Shown here one piece after another: positions 26,431-35,821 of a stretch of 64,000 nt of DNA; position 1 is the stretch's first letter; each line of letters opens with the position of its first letter. This DNA comes from Bordetella parapertussis (GTDB lineage: Bacteria > Pseudomonadota > Gammaproteobacteria > Burkholderiales > Burkholderiaceae_A). The stretch is from the NCBI GenBank assembly GCA_945877235.1, contig CAMCRF010000001.1, positions 248,001-312,000 of the forward strand, read 5' to 3'. The notes below the pieces were generated by a model. The model did no database searches. It was not told the DNA's origin and saw only the letters and a program-made list of their open reading frames with translations. Both the position numbers and the translations under genes were made by a program.

Positions 26431-27294
26431 GTGATACCCCCACGCTTTGAATACCACGCCCCAAAAACAGTGGCTGAAGCCATTGGTCTACTGACTACAC
26501 TTGGCACGGACGCCAAACTCCTGGCCGGTGGGCACAGTCTCATCCCCATGATGAAGCTCCGGTTCGCACAACCCGAGCATCTCATTGATATCAACAGAAT
26601 TCCAGAACTAAAGGGGATTCGCATCGAGAACGGACATGTCGTGATTGGCGCCATGACCACTGAGACCGAACTCATCAATAGCGAGATCATTCAGCAACAT
26701 CTCCCAATTTTGTCTGAAGCAGCAAAACTCATCGCAGATCCGCAAGTTCGCAATCGCGGGACCATCGGTGGTGATATCGCCCACGGAGATCCCGGCAATG
26801 ACCATCCCGCTCTGTCTATGGCAATAGAAGCGAATTTCATTTTGCAAGGCCCCAACGGCAAGCGCACGGTCCCAGCTGCAGAGTTCTTCTTCGGCACCTA
26901 CATGACCGCCCTCGAGGAACACGAGGTTATGGTCGAAATACACGCAAAACCCTTTGCGGCTGGCACAGGTTATGCGTACGAGAAACTCAAGCGCAAAACC
27001 GGTGATTGGGCAACTGCTGCTTGCGCCGCTGTCATCGAGATGGACCGCGGTATTGTGCGAAAGGCACGAATCACACTCACCAATCTTGCCCCTACCGCTC
27101 TGCGTGCTGAAGCTGCCGAAACCGCGCTCGTTGGCCAGGCCATTAGCGAGGCTTCTATCTCTGCTGCAGCGAATGCTGCAATGGCCATATGCGACCCCGC
27201 TGAAGACCTGCGTGGAGACCCCGAATACAAGACTGCCATGGCCGGTGCCATGGTCAGACGTGCCATCCAGAAAGCAGCGTCGCGCTGCGCATAA
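26431..27294 (+). CDS. coxM: Carbon monoxide dehydrogenase medium (FAD) subunit CoxM
   Basis: The 287-residue flavoprotein has AGGHS at 32-36 and TIGGD at 111-115, the same motifs at the same positions that contact FAD in characterised form I CO dehydrogenase. It starts with GTG preceded by GGAG at a spacing of six. It passes electrons from CoxS clusters towards the respiratory quinone pool. Its position first in the operon gives the M-S-L order that marks form I loci. Confidence 0.95.
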   Translation: MIPPRFEYHAPKTVAEAIGLLTTLGTDAKLLAGGHSLIPMMKLRFAQPEHLIDINRIPELKGIRIENGHVVIGAMTTETELINSEIIQQHLPILSEAAKLIADPQVRNRGTIGGDIAHGDPGNDHPALSMAIEANFILQGPNGKRTVPAAEFFFGTYMTALEEHEVMVEIHAKPFAAGTGYAYEKLKRKTGDWATAACAAVIEMDRGIVRKARITLTNLAPTALRAEAAETALVGQAISEASISAAANAAMAICDPAEDLRGDPEYKTAMAGAMVRRAIQKAASRCA

Positions 27295-27314
27295 CCCCCA
27301 GAGAGGCCCGAACC

Positions 27315-27806
27315 ATGTCCAAGAAGCTTGTCACCATGAACCTCAACGGCAAAGCAGTCGAAGAGGCAGTTGAGCCACGTACCCTACTTGTGCACTTCCT
27401 GCGCGAGAAAATGAACCTTACCGGAGCGCATATCGGCTGTGAGACCGGGCACTGCGGTGCGTGCACGGTCGACATCGATGGCCAGTCTGTGAAGGCCTGT
27501 ACCCACCTCGCCGTGCAGTGTGAAGGCTCTGAGGTCCTCACGGTGGAGGGACTCGCCCAAGGTGGCGTCCTGCACGCGGTGCAAGAGGGCTTTTACAAAG
27601 AACACGGACTTCAGTGCGGCTACTGCACACCCGGCATGTTGATGCGTGCCTATCGCTTCCTGCAGGAGAACCCAAACCCCACGGAGGACGAAATTCGGAT
27701 GGGGATGAGCGGAAATCTTTGCCGGTGTACAGGCTATCAAAACATCATTAAGGCAGTTCAATACGCTGCCAATAAGCTCAAAGAGTCTGCAACCGCTGCG
27801 GCCTAA
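27315..27806 (+). CDS. coxS: Carbon monoxide dehydrogenase small [2Fe-2S] subunit CoxS
   Basis: The 163-residue protein has Cys42, 47, 50 and 62 for the ferredoxin-type cluster and Cys101, 104, 136 and 138 (CGYC, CRC) for the second. It carries electrons from the Mo-Cu site to FAD. It is 20 bases downstream of coxM and 21 bases upstream of coxL. Two complete cluster sites and normal length indicate a functional subunit. Confidence 0.96.
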   Translation: MSKKLVTMNLNGKAVEEAVEPRTLLVHFLREKMNLTGAHIGCETGHCGACTVDIDGQSVKACTHLAVQCEGSEVLTVEGLAQGGVLHAVQEGFYKEHGLQCGYCTPGMLMRAYRFLQENPNPTEDEIRMGMSGNLCRCTGYQNIIKAVQYAANKLKESATAAA

Positions 27807-27827
27807 AAACAGAACCCGGAGAAGATC

Positions 27828-30239
27828 ATGAACGCACCAGTAGATAACGCAGAATCACGCGCGCTCGCACTTGCAGGTATGGGTGCCTCCCGCCTGCGCA
27901 AGGAGGATGCGCGATTTATTCAAGGCAAAGGCACTTACGTCGACGACTTTAAACTCGCGGGCATGCTCCACATGGACATTGTTCGCGCGCCCGTTGCACA
28001 CGCGAGAATCAAGAAAATCCACAAGGAAGCTGCTCTGGCGATTCCGGGAGTGCATGCAGTCTTGACTGCCGATGACCTCAAACCGCTCAAGCTGCACTGG
28101 ATGCCCACTCTCGCAGGGGACGTGGCCGCGGTGTTGGCAGACGAAAAGGTTCATTTTCAAATGCAAGAAGTCGCCATCGTGATCGCGGACGACCGTTACA
28201 TCGCCGCTGACGCAGTGGAGGCCGTGGAAGTCGAATACGAGGAACTACCAGTTGTGATGGACCCATACGCGGCGCTGCAGCCCGATGCACCCGTATTGCG
28301 AGAGGACCTCGCAGGTAAAACTGAAGGCGCGCACGGAAGGCGCGAACACCACAACCACATTTTTACGTGGGAAGCAGGTGATAAGACAGCCGCTGATGCA
28401 GCATTCGCCAATGCCCCGGTGACGGTCTCTCAGCATATGTACTATCCCCGGGTTCACCCCTGCCCCCTTGAGACCTGTGGTGCCGTAGCCAGTTTCGATC
28501 CGGTCCGAGGGGAGCTTACGACCTGGATCACCTCGCAGGCACCCCATGTGGTCCGAACAGTGGTCTCACTGCTCTCAGGCATCCCCGAATCTAAGGTGCG
28601 CATCATCTCTCCCGATATTGGCGGCGGGTTTGGCAACAAGGTCGGCATATACCCGGGGTATGTCTGCGCAATCGTGGCCTCTATTGTTCTGGGTCGCCCT
28701 GTGAAATGGGTCGAGGACCGCATCGAAAACATTTCAAGCACTGCCTTCGCTCGGGACTACCACATGGACGGCGAGCTAGCAGCCACTGCCGACGGGAAAA
28801 TCCTAGGCCTTCGTGTCAATGTGCTAGCGGACCATGGCGCGTTTGATGCCTGTGCAGATCCCACAAAGTTTCCGGCCGGCCTCTTTCATATCTGCTCCGG
28901 AAGCTACGACATCCCTGCGGCTCACTGCAGTGTGAAAGGTGTTTACACGAACAAAGCACCAGGCGGAGTGGCCTACCGGTGTTCTTTCAGAGTAACGGAG
29001 GCGGTCTATCTGATCGAACGCATGGTCGATGTACTCGCGCAAAAGCTGGGCATGGACAAAGCAGAAATCCGTGAGAGGAACTTCATTCGCAAAGAACAAT
29101 TCCCTTACACCAGCGCATTCGGATTCGAATACGACTCAGGCGATTACCACACCGCGCTCACGAAAGTTCTGAACGCTATGGACTACAAGGCCTTACGGGC
29201 CGAGCAGGCAGCCAAGCGCGCCGATCCGAAATCGCAAACGCTGATGGGCATTGGCTTGGTTACGTTCACAGAGGTGGTTGGTGCCGGTCCGAGCAAAATG
29301 TGCGACATCCTAGGTGTTGGGATGTTCGACTCCTGCGAGATTCGCATTCACCCCACCGGCAGTGGCATTGCACGGATGGGAACAATCACGCAGGGTCAAG
29401 GCCATCAGACCACATACGCCCAAATTATTGCGACTGAACTCGGTATTCCAAGCGAGGTCATCCAGGTTGAAGAGGGCGATACCAGCACCGCTCCCTATGG
29501 ATTGGGCACTTACGGGTCGCGCTCCACACCAGTTGCTGGTGCCGCGATTGCGCTGGCTGCTCGAAAAATTCATGCAAAGGCCCGCAAAATTGCTGCTCAC
29601 CTGTTAGAGGTTGCCGAGGGGGATCTGGACTGGGAGGTTGACCGATTCAAGGTTAAGGGTGACGACAGCAAATTCAAAACCATGAAGGATATCGCCTGGG
29701 CCGCTTACAACCAGCCTCCCGCAGGACTTGAGCCTGGGCTAGAAGCAGTTCACTACTACGACCCACCAAACTTCACCTATCCCTTCGGTATTTATCTCTG
29801 CGTTGTAGATATCGACAGAGCAACCGGAGAGACCAAAGTGCGCCGCTTCTATGCACTCGATGATTGCGGGACGCGAATTAACCCGATGATTATTGAGGGG
29901 CAGATTCACGGCGGTCTCACCGAAGGATTCGCCGTGGCCATGGGTCAGCAGATGCCCTTCGATGCGCAAGGCAATCTGTTGGGAAATACGCTCATGGATT
30001 ATTTTTTACCGACAGCGGTAGAGACACCCAAGTGGGAAACCGATCACACAGTGACGCCCTCCCCTCATCACCCAATCGGAGCGAAGGGAGTTGCGGAATC
30101 ACCCCATGTGGGCTCAATTCCAACCTTCACCTCTGCAGTGGTAGATGCGTTCTCTCACGTTGGCGTCACCCACCTGGACATGCCTCACACGTCTTTCCGC
30201 GTTTGGAAGGCGCTCAAAGAGCACAATCTCGCTCTCTAA
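27828..30239 (+). CDS. coxL: Carbon monoxide dehydrogenase large subunit CoxL, form I
   Basis: The 803-residue molybdenum subunit contains VAYRCSFR at 381-388. Its Cys385 (codon at 28980) corresponds to the Cu ligand Cys388 of Oligotropha CO dehydrogenase; this AYxCSFR loop defines form I enzymes that oxidise CO to CO2 with a Mo-S-Cu centre. Also present are DIGGGFGNK, QGQGHQTTYAQ and GVAESPHVGS, holding the catalytic Glu. GGAG precedes the ATG. The enzyme is cytoplasmic, held at the membrane through CoxG, and delivers electrons to respiration. Full length and intact motifs argue for real CO oxidation. Confidence 0.97.
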   Translation: MNAPVDNAESRALALAGMGASRLRKEDARFIQGKGTYVDDFKLAGMLHMDIVRAPVAHARIKKIHKEAALAIPGVHAVLTADDLKPLKLHWMPTLAGDVAAVLADEKVHFQMQEVAIVIADDRYIAADAVEAVEVEYEELPVVMDPYAALQPDAPVLREDLAGKTEGAHGRREHHNHIFTWEAGDKTAADAAFANAPVTVSQHMYYPRVHPCPLETCGAVASFDPVRGELTTWITSQAPHVVRTVVSLLSGIPESKVRIISPDIGGGFGNKVGIYPGYVCAIVASIVLGRPVKWVEDRIENISSTAFARDYHMDGELAATADGKILGLRVNVLADHGAFDACADPTKFPAGLFHICSGSYDIPAAHCSVKGVYTNKAPGGVAYRCSFRVTEAVYLIERMVDVLAQKLGMDKAEIRERNFIRKEQFPYTSAFGFEYDSGDYHTALTKVLNAMDYKALRAEQAAKRADPKSQTLMGIGLVTFTEVVGAGPSKMCDILGVGMFDSCEIRIHPTGSGIARMGTITQGQGHQTTYAQIIATELGIPSEVIQVEEGDTSTAPYGLGTYGSRSTPVAGAAIALAARKIHAKARKIAAHLLEVAEGDLDWEVDRFKVKGDDSKFKTMKDIAWAAYNQPPAGLEPGLEAVHYYDPPNFTYPFGIYLCVVDIDRATGETKVRRFYALDDCGTRINPMIIEGQIHGGLTEGFAVAMGQQMPFDAQGNLLGNTLMDYFLPTAVETPKWETDHTVTPSPHHPIGAKGVAESPHVGSIPTFTSAVVDAFSHVGVTHLDMPHTSFRVWKALKEHNLAL

Positions 30240-30249
30240 GAAAGCAAAC

Positions 30250-30864
30250 ATGGAAGTTAGCCTGAATAAACAGTACCCCCTCGACGTTCATGCCGACCAG
30301 GCTTGGACGGTGCTGCGAGACCTGAAAGCAGTTGCGTCGTGTATGCCCGGAGCCGAGCTGACTGAGCAGGTAGACGAGCGCTCCTACAAAGGAAGTGTGA
30401 AACTGAAAGTAGGGCCAGCAACTGCCCAATTCGGCGGGCTTGTAGAGGTTCTTGAAGTCGACGAAGCCGCCCGAAAGATGGTGCTCCGCGGAAAGGGCGC
30501 GGACAAGGGCGGTTCCTCGGCGTCTATGGATCTCACCGCAACGATCGCTGAAAGCCCCGATGGACGCGCCGAGCTTCTGGGCGAGGCAAAGGTGATTGTG
30601 AACGGGAAATTCGCTCAGTTTGGCGGCCGCATGATGGTTCAAGTTTCTGATGTCATCCTCGGACAGTTCGTGGACAACTTCCGCGTCAGTGCCGCTCAGG
30701 TTCCTTCGGCTGCCGCAACAAATGAGACTCAACCCATGACGTCCGGGACCATCCCAGCTCCAGCTGCGGCGCATCAGTCCGAGCTCAACGGGCTCTCCAT
30801 TCTCTGGAGCCTTATTAAGGGCTGGTTCAGCAGCCTATTCGGGAACCGCGCAACCAAGCCATGA
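30250..30864 (+). CDS. coxG: CoxG membrane-recruitment protein
   Basis: The 204-residue protein has an SRPBCC domain (PLDVHADQAWTVLRD, CMPGAEL, GKFAQFGGRMMVQV) and a C-terminal hydrophobic/amphipathic anchor (LSILWSLIKGWFSSLF). CoxG anchors CO dehydrogenase to the cytoplasmic membrane, possibly with bound quinone. The start at 30250 is chosen because the longer frame runs back inside coxL. It begins 10 bases after coxL and overlaps coxD by four bases (ATGA). Confidence 0.92.
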   Translation: MEVSLNKQYPLDVHADQAWTVLRDLKAVASCMPGAELTEQVDERSYKGSVKLKVGPATAQFGGLVEVLEVDEAARKMVLRGKGADKGGSSASMDLTATIAESPDGRAELLGEAKVIVNGKFAQFGGRMMVQVSDVILGQFVDNFRVSAAQVPSAAATNETQPMTSGTIPAPAAAHQSELNGLSILWSLIKGWFSSLFGNRATKP

Positions 30865-31754
30865 ACGCACCCTCTCCGCAGATGGCTGCGCACGAGAGTG
30901 CGGCGCGCCTGCGCGAGCAGATGGCCGAAACGGGATACTTCGCAGATGAGGCGCTTGCCTCAGTCACTTGGCTAGCGGGGCATTTAGACCGTCCCATTTT
31001 GCTGGAAGGTGAGGCCGGCGTTGGGAAGACGGCTCTTGCGACTGCTCTCTCCAAAACCCTCGCGCGCCCTCTGATCCGCTTGCAATGCTTTGAGGGCCTC
31101 GATCTTGCCGATGCCGCTTACGAGTGGAATGTCGCACGACAGCTTCTGTCCATTCGGCTGCGCCCTGACATGCAGGAGCACAGTCTCTACACTCGAGAAT
31201 ATCTCCTCGAGAAGCCCCTTCTGTCAGCGATCACGAGACCTGAGGGCGCAGTGCTACTCATCGATGAAATCGATCGCGCCGATGAGGCTTTTGAGGCGTT
31301 CTTGCTGGAGGTACTCTCCGAATTCCAAATGAGCATCCCAGAGCTTGGGACGGTTAGAGCGACCGTCATCCCGCGGGTTATTCTGACGAGCAATGGCACC
31401 CGTGGCCTTTCCGACGCGCTTCGTCGTCGTTGTCTCTTTCATGTTGTGGATTATCCCGATCCTTTTCGCGAGCGAAGTATCTTGCAGAGTAGCCTCCCCC
31501 TGGCAGATATTCGCCTTGTCGAGGAAGTTGTGCAGGTTGTTCAAGGTTTACGAAAGGAGGACCTGGTTAAGCGACCAGGCATTGCAGAGAGTCTCGACTG
31601 GCTACGCGCCCTCCATCATTGCGGTCATCAAGAACTTCCCGATGACTTCGAACAGGTTCGACAAACACTGGGCTGTCTGCTCAAAACGCGAGAAGACCAG
31701 CTGACTGTCGGGCCCGATCTTCTACTCAGGCTAAAAGAGCGATATGGGTCGTGA
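30861..31754 (+). CDS. coxD: CoxD MoxR-type AAA+ maturation ATPase
   Basis: The 297-residue AAA+ protein shows Walker A GEAGVGKTAL, Walker B VLLIDEIDRADEAFEAFLLE and sensor TSNGTRGL. CoxD is the membrane-associated chaperone-like ATPase required to build the [MoO2-S-Cu] centre from the [MoO3] form. It is coupled by ATGA to coxG and overlaps coxE by 11 bases, so the three are made together. Confidence 0.94.
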   Translation: MNAPSPQMAAHESAARLREQMAETGYFADEALASVTWLAGHLDRPILLEGEAGVGKTALATALSKTLARPLIRLQCFEGLDLADAAYEWNVARQLLSIRLRPDMQEHSLYTREYLLEKPLLSAITRPEGAVLLIDEIDRADEAFEAFLLEVLSEFQMSIPELGTVRATVIPRVILTSNGTRGLSDALRRRCLFHVVDYPDPFRERSILQSSLPLADIRLVEEVVQVVQGLRKEDLVKRPGIAESLDWLRALHHCGHQELPDDFEQVRQTLGCLLKTREDQLTVGPDLLLRLKERYGS

Positions 31755-32919
31755 GCTTCAGTGGCCGTCCGAGCGCGTTTTGGCTTTCTCCGCCTTCCTG
31801 CGTGCCTCAGGCTTTCAGATTGGCCCTCAGGAGTCCGCCGATTTTCTTCGTGTTCTCGAGCTCAAGGCGCTTTTCACCCTCAGTGAGGTGGAAAGGCTTT
31901 GGCGACCTATTGCTTGCCAAACCAAGGGTGATGTGCGCGCGTGGAACGACTTATTTTTTAGGTTTTGGGCACCCCACAGGGTCAAGGGCAGCAGCAAAGT
32001 CACCGGTCAACTAAAGCCGAGCCGAAACCTGCAACAGCGAGTCGAGCAGTCGCAAATGCACAGCGATCCAAACGCAGTTCCGCCGTCATCATCCGCATCC
32101 GCATTGGCCTCAACCCCAGGTTCCAACCTCAACACACCCCTCAACGACGCTGAGTCCGCGCGCCGTTCAATGGGAGGCGCGAGTCAGGTTGACGCCCTTC
32201 ACGATCGAAGAGGTCAGCAATGGATGCCCACTGAGCTTGCTTCCCTCGAGCAGCTAGCGCGCAGAATTCAACGCACATTCCCCACAGCGCCGACCCGCCG
32301 CTGGAAGTTGAGCCTGCGGGGATCGAGACTGGACGGTCGCCGCACGCTGCGTAAGAGTGCCGCCTTACTTGGTGAATCTCTCGTCCCATGCTGGCGTGCA
32401 CGTCGACGGGAACCAGTTGAACTGGTGATCCTCGCGGATGCGTCACGCTCTATGGAGGCGCATGCAGCGCTCGCGCTCCGGACGGCAAGGGTTTTTCAAC
32501 GGATTATGGGTGCTCGCATCTTTATTTTTCATGTCCGCCTCATGGAGGTGACCGACCTGATGAGACTAGACACCCCGGCAGTGCAAGAGCGCATTAACGC
32601 GGTAACGGCAGGCTTTCAATCAGGAACCAGGATCGCCGAGTGCGTGCATCGCCTCCAGTCTTTCAAACCAACTCTCAGCCTTGGTCGGCGTACGCGACTC
32701 TGGATTTTCTCGGACGGTTTCGATACCGACGGCCCCGATGAACTCGCCCGAGTGCTCGCGGGTTTCACGAGCAAAGGCGTGAAAGTAGACTGGTTTTACC
32801 CAACACGTGAAAAGCCCGCTTCGCTGGCCTGTGTAAATGCCCATCCCTATGTTGAAAACTGGCTCGCGGCGGAGAATCTCACAAGCCTACGCACCTCGTT
32901 TCAACATGCATCGTTCTAA
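31744..32919 (+). CDS. coxE: CoxE VWA-domain copper-site maturation protein
   Basis: The 391-residue protein has a helical N-terminal part, a Ser/Pro/Asn-rich linker (about 105-140) and a C-terminal VWA domain with the MIDAS motif DASRSM (Asp232, Ser234, Ser236). CoxE acts with CoxD and CoxF in inserting Cu and sulphur into apo-CO dehydrogenase. It shares architecture but little close identity with the form II CoxE at 14227-15405. It ends 10 bases before coxF. Confidence 0.93.
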   Translation: MGRELQWPSERVLAFSAFLRASGFQIGPQESADFLRVLELKALFTLSEVERLWRPIACQTKGDVRAWNDLFFRFWAPHRVKGSSKVTGQLKPSRNLQQRVEQSQMHSDPNAVPPSSSASALASTPGSNLNTPLNDAESARRSMGGASQVDALHDRRGQQWMPTELASLEQLARRIQRTFPTAPTRRWKLSLRGSRLDGRRTLRKSAALLGESLVPCWRARRREPVELVILADASRSMEAHAALALRTARVFQRIMGARIFIFHVRLMEVTDLMRLDTPAVQERINAVTAGFQSGTRIAECVHRLQSFKPTLSLGRRTRLWIFSDGFDTDGPDELARVLAGFTSKGVKVDWFYPTREKPASLACVNAHPYVENWLAAENLTSLRTSFQHASF

Positions 32920-32929
32920 GGATTACGCC

Positions 32930-33766
32930 ATGCAAGACCTCCGATCAGCTCCAAGCATCGCAGCCAAAGACTGGCTTTCAGCACTAAATCAGTTTGAGGC
33001 ACAGGGTCGAGCATACGCACTTGTCACCGTGCTTCGGGTTGAGCCTCCCGCATCTGCGAGAGCAGGAGATAAGGCGGTTGTCACGCCTGATGGGGACTTC
33101 TTTGGCTGGATCGGTGGAGGATGCGCCCAGCCGGTCGTTCGCAATGCAATTCACGAGGCGCTCAGTTCTGGTCAACCCGTGTCCCTGCGCATCACGCCAA
33201 ACACACAGGACGCGGTGCCAGCCGGTATGCAACAAGTATCGATGGCCTGCCACTCGGGAGGCAGCGTAGAACTCTTCATTGAGCCTCACCAGCCCGCGCT
33301 CCCCCTCCACATTTATGGTCAATCCCCTGTTGCGAGAATTCTGTCCGATCTGGCTAGTCGTGTAGGCGTGCCGGTCGTGACACTCTCTAGCCCCAGTCTC
33401 ACACCGTTAGCAACCGAGGTCGCCTGGGCTGTCGTAGCAACGCAGGGGCAGGGGGATGTTGCCGCCATTCGTCACGCCCTGGACCACCAAGCGGGCCTTG
33501 TCTGGTTCGTCGCAAGTGCGCGCAAATGGAGCAAACTCCAGCAAGAGCTCACCAAAGCAGGCGTGAGCCCAGCGAGACTTGCAAAGGTCATTGCACCTGC
33601 CGGTCTGCCCATTGGTGCCAAAACGCCCGAGGAGATTGCACTGAGCGTGCTCGCAGACGTTGTGGCTGCTCGACGTGGCCACAAAGTGATCATGACACCA
33701 GATTTTGAAGGGGTTCTGCCCATCGCCGACGCCCCATCACGCTCGTGCTGTGGAGGAGGCGCATAG
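32930..33766 (+). CDS. coxF: CoxF XdhC-family maturation protein
   Basis: The 278-residue XdhC-family protein has GGGCAQPVVRNAI near the N-terminus and IAPAGLPIGAKTPEEIALSV in the Rossmann domain, with a Cys-Cys pair at the very end (SCCGGG). CoxF is the third factor in copper insertion into CO dehydrogenase. The ATG at 32930 has AAGGA eight bases upstream and follows the coxE stop. The longer frame from 32837 overlaps coxE. Its stop TAG overlaps the GTG start of the next gene. Confidence 0.92.
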   Translation: MQDLRSAPSIAAKDWLSALNQFEAQGRAYALVTVLRVEPPASARAGDKAVVTPDGDFFGWIGGGCAQPVVRNAIHEALSSGQPVSLRITPNTQDAVPAGMQQVSMACHSGGSVELFIEPHQPALPLHIYGQSPVARILSDLASRVGVPVVTLSSPSLTPLATEVAWAVVATQGQGDVAAIRHALDHQAGLVWFVASARKWSKLQQELTKAGVSPARLAKVIAPAGLPIGAKTPEEIALSVLADVVAARRGHKVIMTPDFEGVLPIADAPSRSCCGGGA

Positions 33767-34446
33767 TGGGCTGCCTTCTCAAAGGCGGGGGCGGTTTGCA
33801 CAGCAGACTGGTAGTCGGCGCGGTGCTGCTCGCGGCCGGCTCGGCAAGCCGAATGGGTTACCGCCCAAAATCACTGCTTCAGCTTGGAGGGGTTCCCCTC
33901 ATCCGGCGGCAGCTCATTGCGCTCTCCGGTGCGGGAATTGATGAGGTGGTTGTGGTTCTCGGTCACCACCGAGAGCACATTGAACCCCTTGTTCAAGACT
34001 TTCCCGTGACGCTCGCAGTGAATGCAGATCCCGACCAGGGACAGAACAGCTCATTGCGACTTGGGCTCTCAATGCTCAACGGAAGGCTCAATGCAATTCT
34101 AGTAACACTCGCAGATCAGCCATTATTGAATCAGCAGGATTTTGTTGATCTGATCAGTGCATACAAAAAGCGGCCCGAGGGCAGCCGCGTAGTGACACCG
34201 ACCGTTGGGGGACTCCCTGGCAATCCTGTCATGTTTGATGAGGGCCTCTGCCAAGAGATACTCTCTGGAGACGCCAAGTTTGGGTGTAAACAATGGCAAG
34301 AGCAAAACCCCTCGGAGGTCTTTCGTTGGGAGACGACTAACCGAAGATATCGGCTCGATGTGGATACGCCCGAGGATATCGATGCGCTCGAAAAGACAAC
34401 GGGGCACCGCCTGATCTGGCCAAAGCATCTGGATATGGCCGCGTGA
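33766..34446 (+). CDS. mocA: MocA/MobA-like molybdenum cofactor cytidylyltransferase
   Basis: The 226-residue nucleotidyltransferase has the signature AVLLAAGSASRMGYRPKSL, and later VTLADQPLL and PTVGGLPGNPV. MocA joins CTP to molybdopterin-Mo to give the MCD cofactor used by CO dehydrogenase and related hydroxylases, so its place in this operon fits exactly. The GTG at 33766 is preferred over GTG at 33745 because AGGAGG lies six bases upstream and it overlaps the coxF stop (TAGTG). The next cistron overlaps it by four bases. Confidence 0.9.
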   Translation: MGCLLKGGGGLHSRLVVGAVLLAAGSASRMGYRPKSLLQLGGVPLIRRQLIALSGAGIDEVVVVLGHHREHIEPLVQDFPVTLAVNADPDQGQNSSLRLGLSMLNGRLNAILVTLADQPLLNQQDFVDLISAYKKRPEGSRVVTPTVGGLPGNPVMFDEGLCQEILSGDAKFGCKQWQEQNPSEVFRWETTNRRYRLDVDTPEDIDALEKTTGHRLIWPKHLDMAA

Positions 34447-35144
34447 AAGACCTCGCGTCAATGCCAGAAACGCTAAGCCTATGGAGCACCCCAATTGGCC
34501 TGCACCAATACCCGGGGGGTGACAATCTCAATCCTCTGCTGGTCAGGGTGCTCCTGAGTCTTCGTGCCCTCGACACGAGCGCAGATCCGACCAAACCCTT
34601 CTACTCCAGTAAAGATGATTTACTCCATCGCATTCGAATTCCCGAGTGGCAACAGTGGGTGCAGTTTCTAATCGACAGCATCGGAAAAACAGCGCGAGCC
34701 GCAAACGCCCGCGCCTGGCCAGAGCGCTCAGAGGAGCTTACCGTCGACCTGCGTGGCCTCTGGTTCCAGATCAGTAATAAAGGTGTGCACCATGACGTTC
34801 ACAGTCACGGCAACTGCTCATGGTCGGGCGTGTATGTTGTGCAGGTTGACCCCGATGCAAGCCGGGAGCGTCACAGCGCATATGCATCGCTCAATGGCGT
34901 AACCCGCTTCTACGGCCCTCATTTCCAATCTCTCGCGGGCGCGTCGATTGACTATGGGAATGCCTACCTGCAGCAGGCGCATATCGACATTGCGCCTTTG
35001 CCTGGGAGGCTCGTTGTATTTCCTTCGTGGCTGCTCCACCAGGCCATGCCGTACCAGGGGAGTCAAGATCGCATTATCTTGTCGTTTAACGCGAGTATTC
35101 ATAGAACTGGAGGGGACCAGTGGGCCAGTTACTCGGCCTCATAA
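34443..35144 (+). CDS. 2OG-Fe(II) oxygenase-like protein (TIGR02466/2OG-FeII_Oxy_5 type)
   Basis: The 233-residue protein has the family core WFQISNKGVHHDVHSHGNCS and, 80 residues on, PGRLVVFPSWLLHQAMPY with DRIILSFN. The HxD/H-type His and Asp and the Arg expected to hold iron and 2-oxoglutarate are present. Characterised relatives are few, so the reaction is unknown. Its GTG start overlaps the mocA stop by four bases (GTGA), which ties it to the CO dehydrogenase operon. It overlaps the next membrane-protein gene by 25 bases. An ATG at 34461 is an alternative start. Confidence 0.75.
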   Translation: MKDLASMPETLSLWSTPIGLHQYPGGDNLNPLLVRVLLSLRALDTSADPTKPFYSSKDDLLHRIRIPEWQQWVQFLIDSIGKTARAANARAWPERSEELTVDLRGLWFQISNKGVHHDVHSHGNCSWSGVYVVQVDPDASRERHSAYASLNGVTRFYGPHFQSLAGASIDYGNAYLQQAHIDIAPLPGRLVVFPSWLLHQAMPYQGSQDRIILSFNASIHRTGGDQWASYSAS

Positions 35145-35821
35145 GGCTTCGCCCCATTATGCAGCGCCATGGATGTGTTGCAGCGTGGTGTGCGACCCTC
35201 GTTGCGCTCGGGCCAGCAGGACCTGATCCACAGCCCGGACTTCTGACGCTCGCATGTGTCTGGTCCATGCTCACAGTGCTGAGGGTCTATCTGAACCGCG
35301 GAGAGGGCTCACATCTCAGCCCTGTCTCAGCCCAAGTCTCGATGGGAATGGCTATGAGCATTTGCTGGGCATCCCAGGCCATGTGCCTGAGCGACGGTAC
35401 CCCTCATCTCCTTGTGCACATGATCCTAATGCTAAGTCTGCCAACGGTGCTGCAATGGGGACTTCGGTGGATGCGTCCCCTTCACCTCCAACTGCTCGGC
35501 CTTGCCATTCTCGCTGCCGCATTCATGGCTGCAAGCACACATCACTTGAGTATCTCTGTCTTGCTCGCACTCTTGGCATGGGGCACCCTGAGCCAGGTCG
35601 GTGGGACCAGCCCATTTCAGACGCGAGCACTGCAGTTTATCGGCCCGACGCTTCTCGCGATCGTCGGCTTGCTGTCGATTGATCTCGCTGTAGCGCTCAG
35701 TATTGGGCTTGGCCCTGCGCTATTGCTTGGCTTAGCCAGTCTAAAACCAAACGAGGAAAGGCTCTCTGACCCCCTCGACCAAAGCCCACATGGCCTCCAT
35801 CCCGAGGACGCCAAAGCGTGA
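35120..35821 (+). CDS. Polytopic membrane protein, last cistron of the CO dehydrogenase operon
   Basis: The 233-residue protein has about six hydrophobic segments (ACVWSMLTVLRVYL, AMSICWASQAMCL, HMILMLSLPTVLQW, LGLAILAAAFMA, LLALLAWGTL, LAVALSIGLGPALLLGLASL) and a hydrophilic tail. The GTG start is preceded by GGAGGGG. I do not recognise a family. The 25-base overlap with the oxygenase-like gene indicates co-expression. Its last 125 bases are antisense to the end of the YheT-like gene on the other strand. Confidence 0.65.
   Translation: MGQLLGLIRLRPIMQRHGCVAAWCATLVALGPAGPDPQPGLLTLACVWSMLTVLRVYLNRGEGSHLSPVSAQVSMGMAMSICWASQAMCLSDGTPHLLVHMILMLSLPTVLQWGLRWMRPLHLQLLGLAILAAAFMAASTHHLSISVLLALLAWGTLSQVGGTSPFQTRALQFIGPTLLAIVGLLSIDLAVALSIGLGPALLLGLASLKPNEERLSDPLDQSPHGLHPEDAKA

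Noticed and set aside
34443..35144. 2OG-oxygenase-like gene as the missing PhnY of the phosphonate system
   Set aside because: PhnY belongs to the PhyH family, whereas this protein fits the 2OG-FeII_Oxy_5 type, and it is coupled to mocA on the opposite strand.
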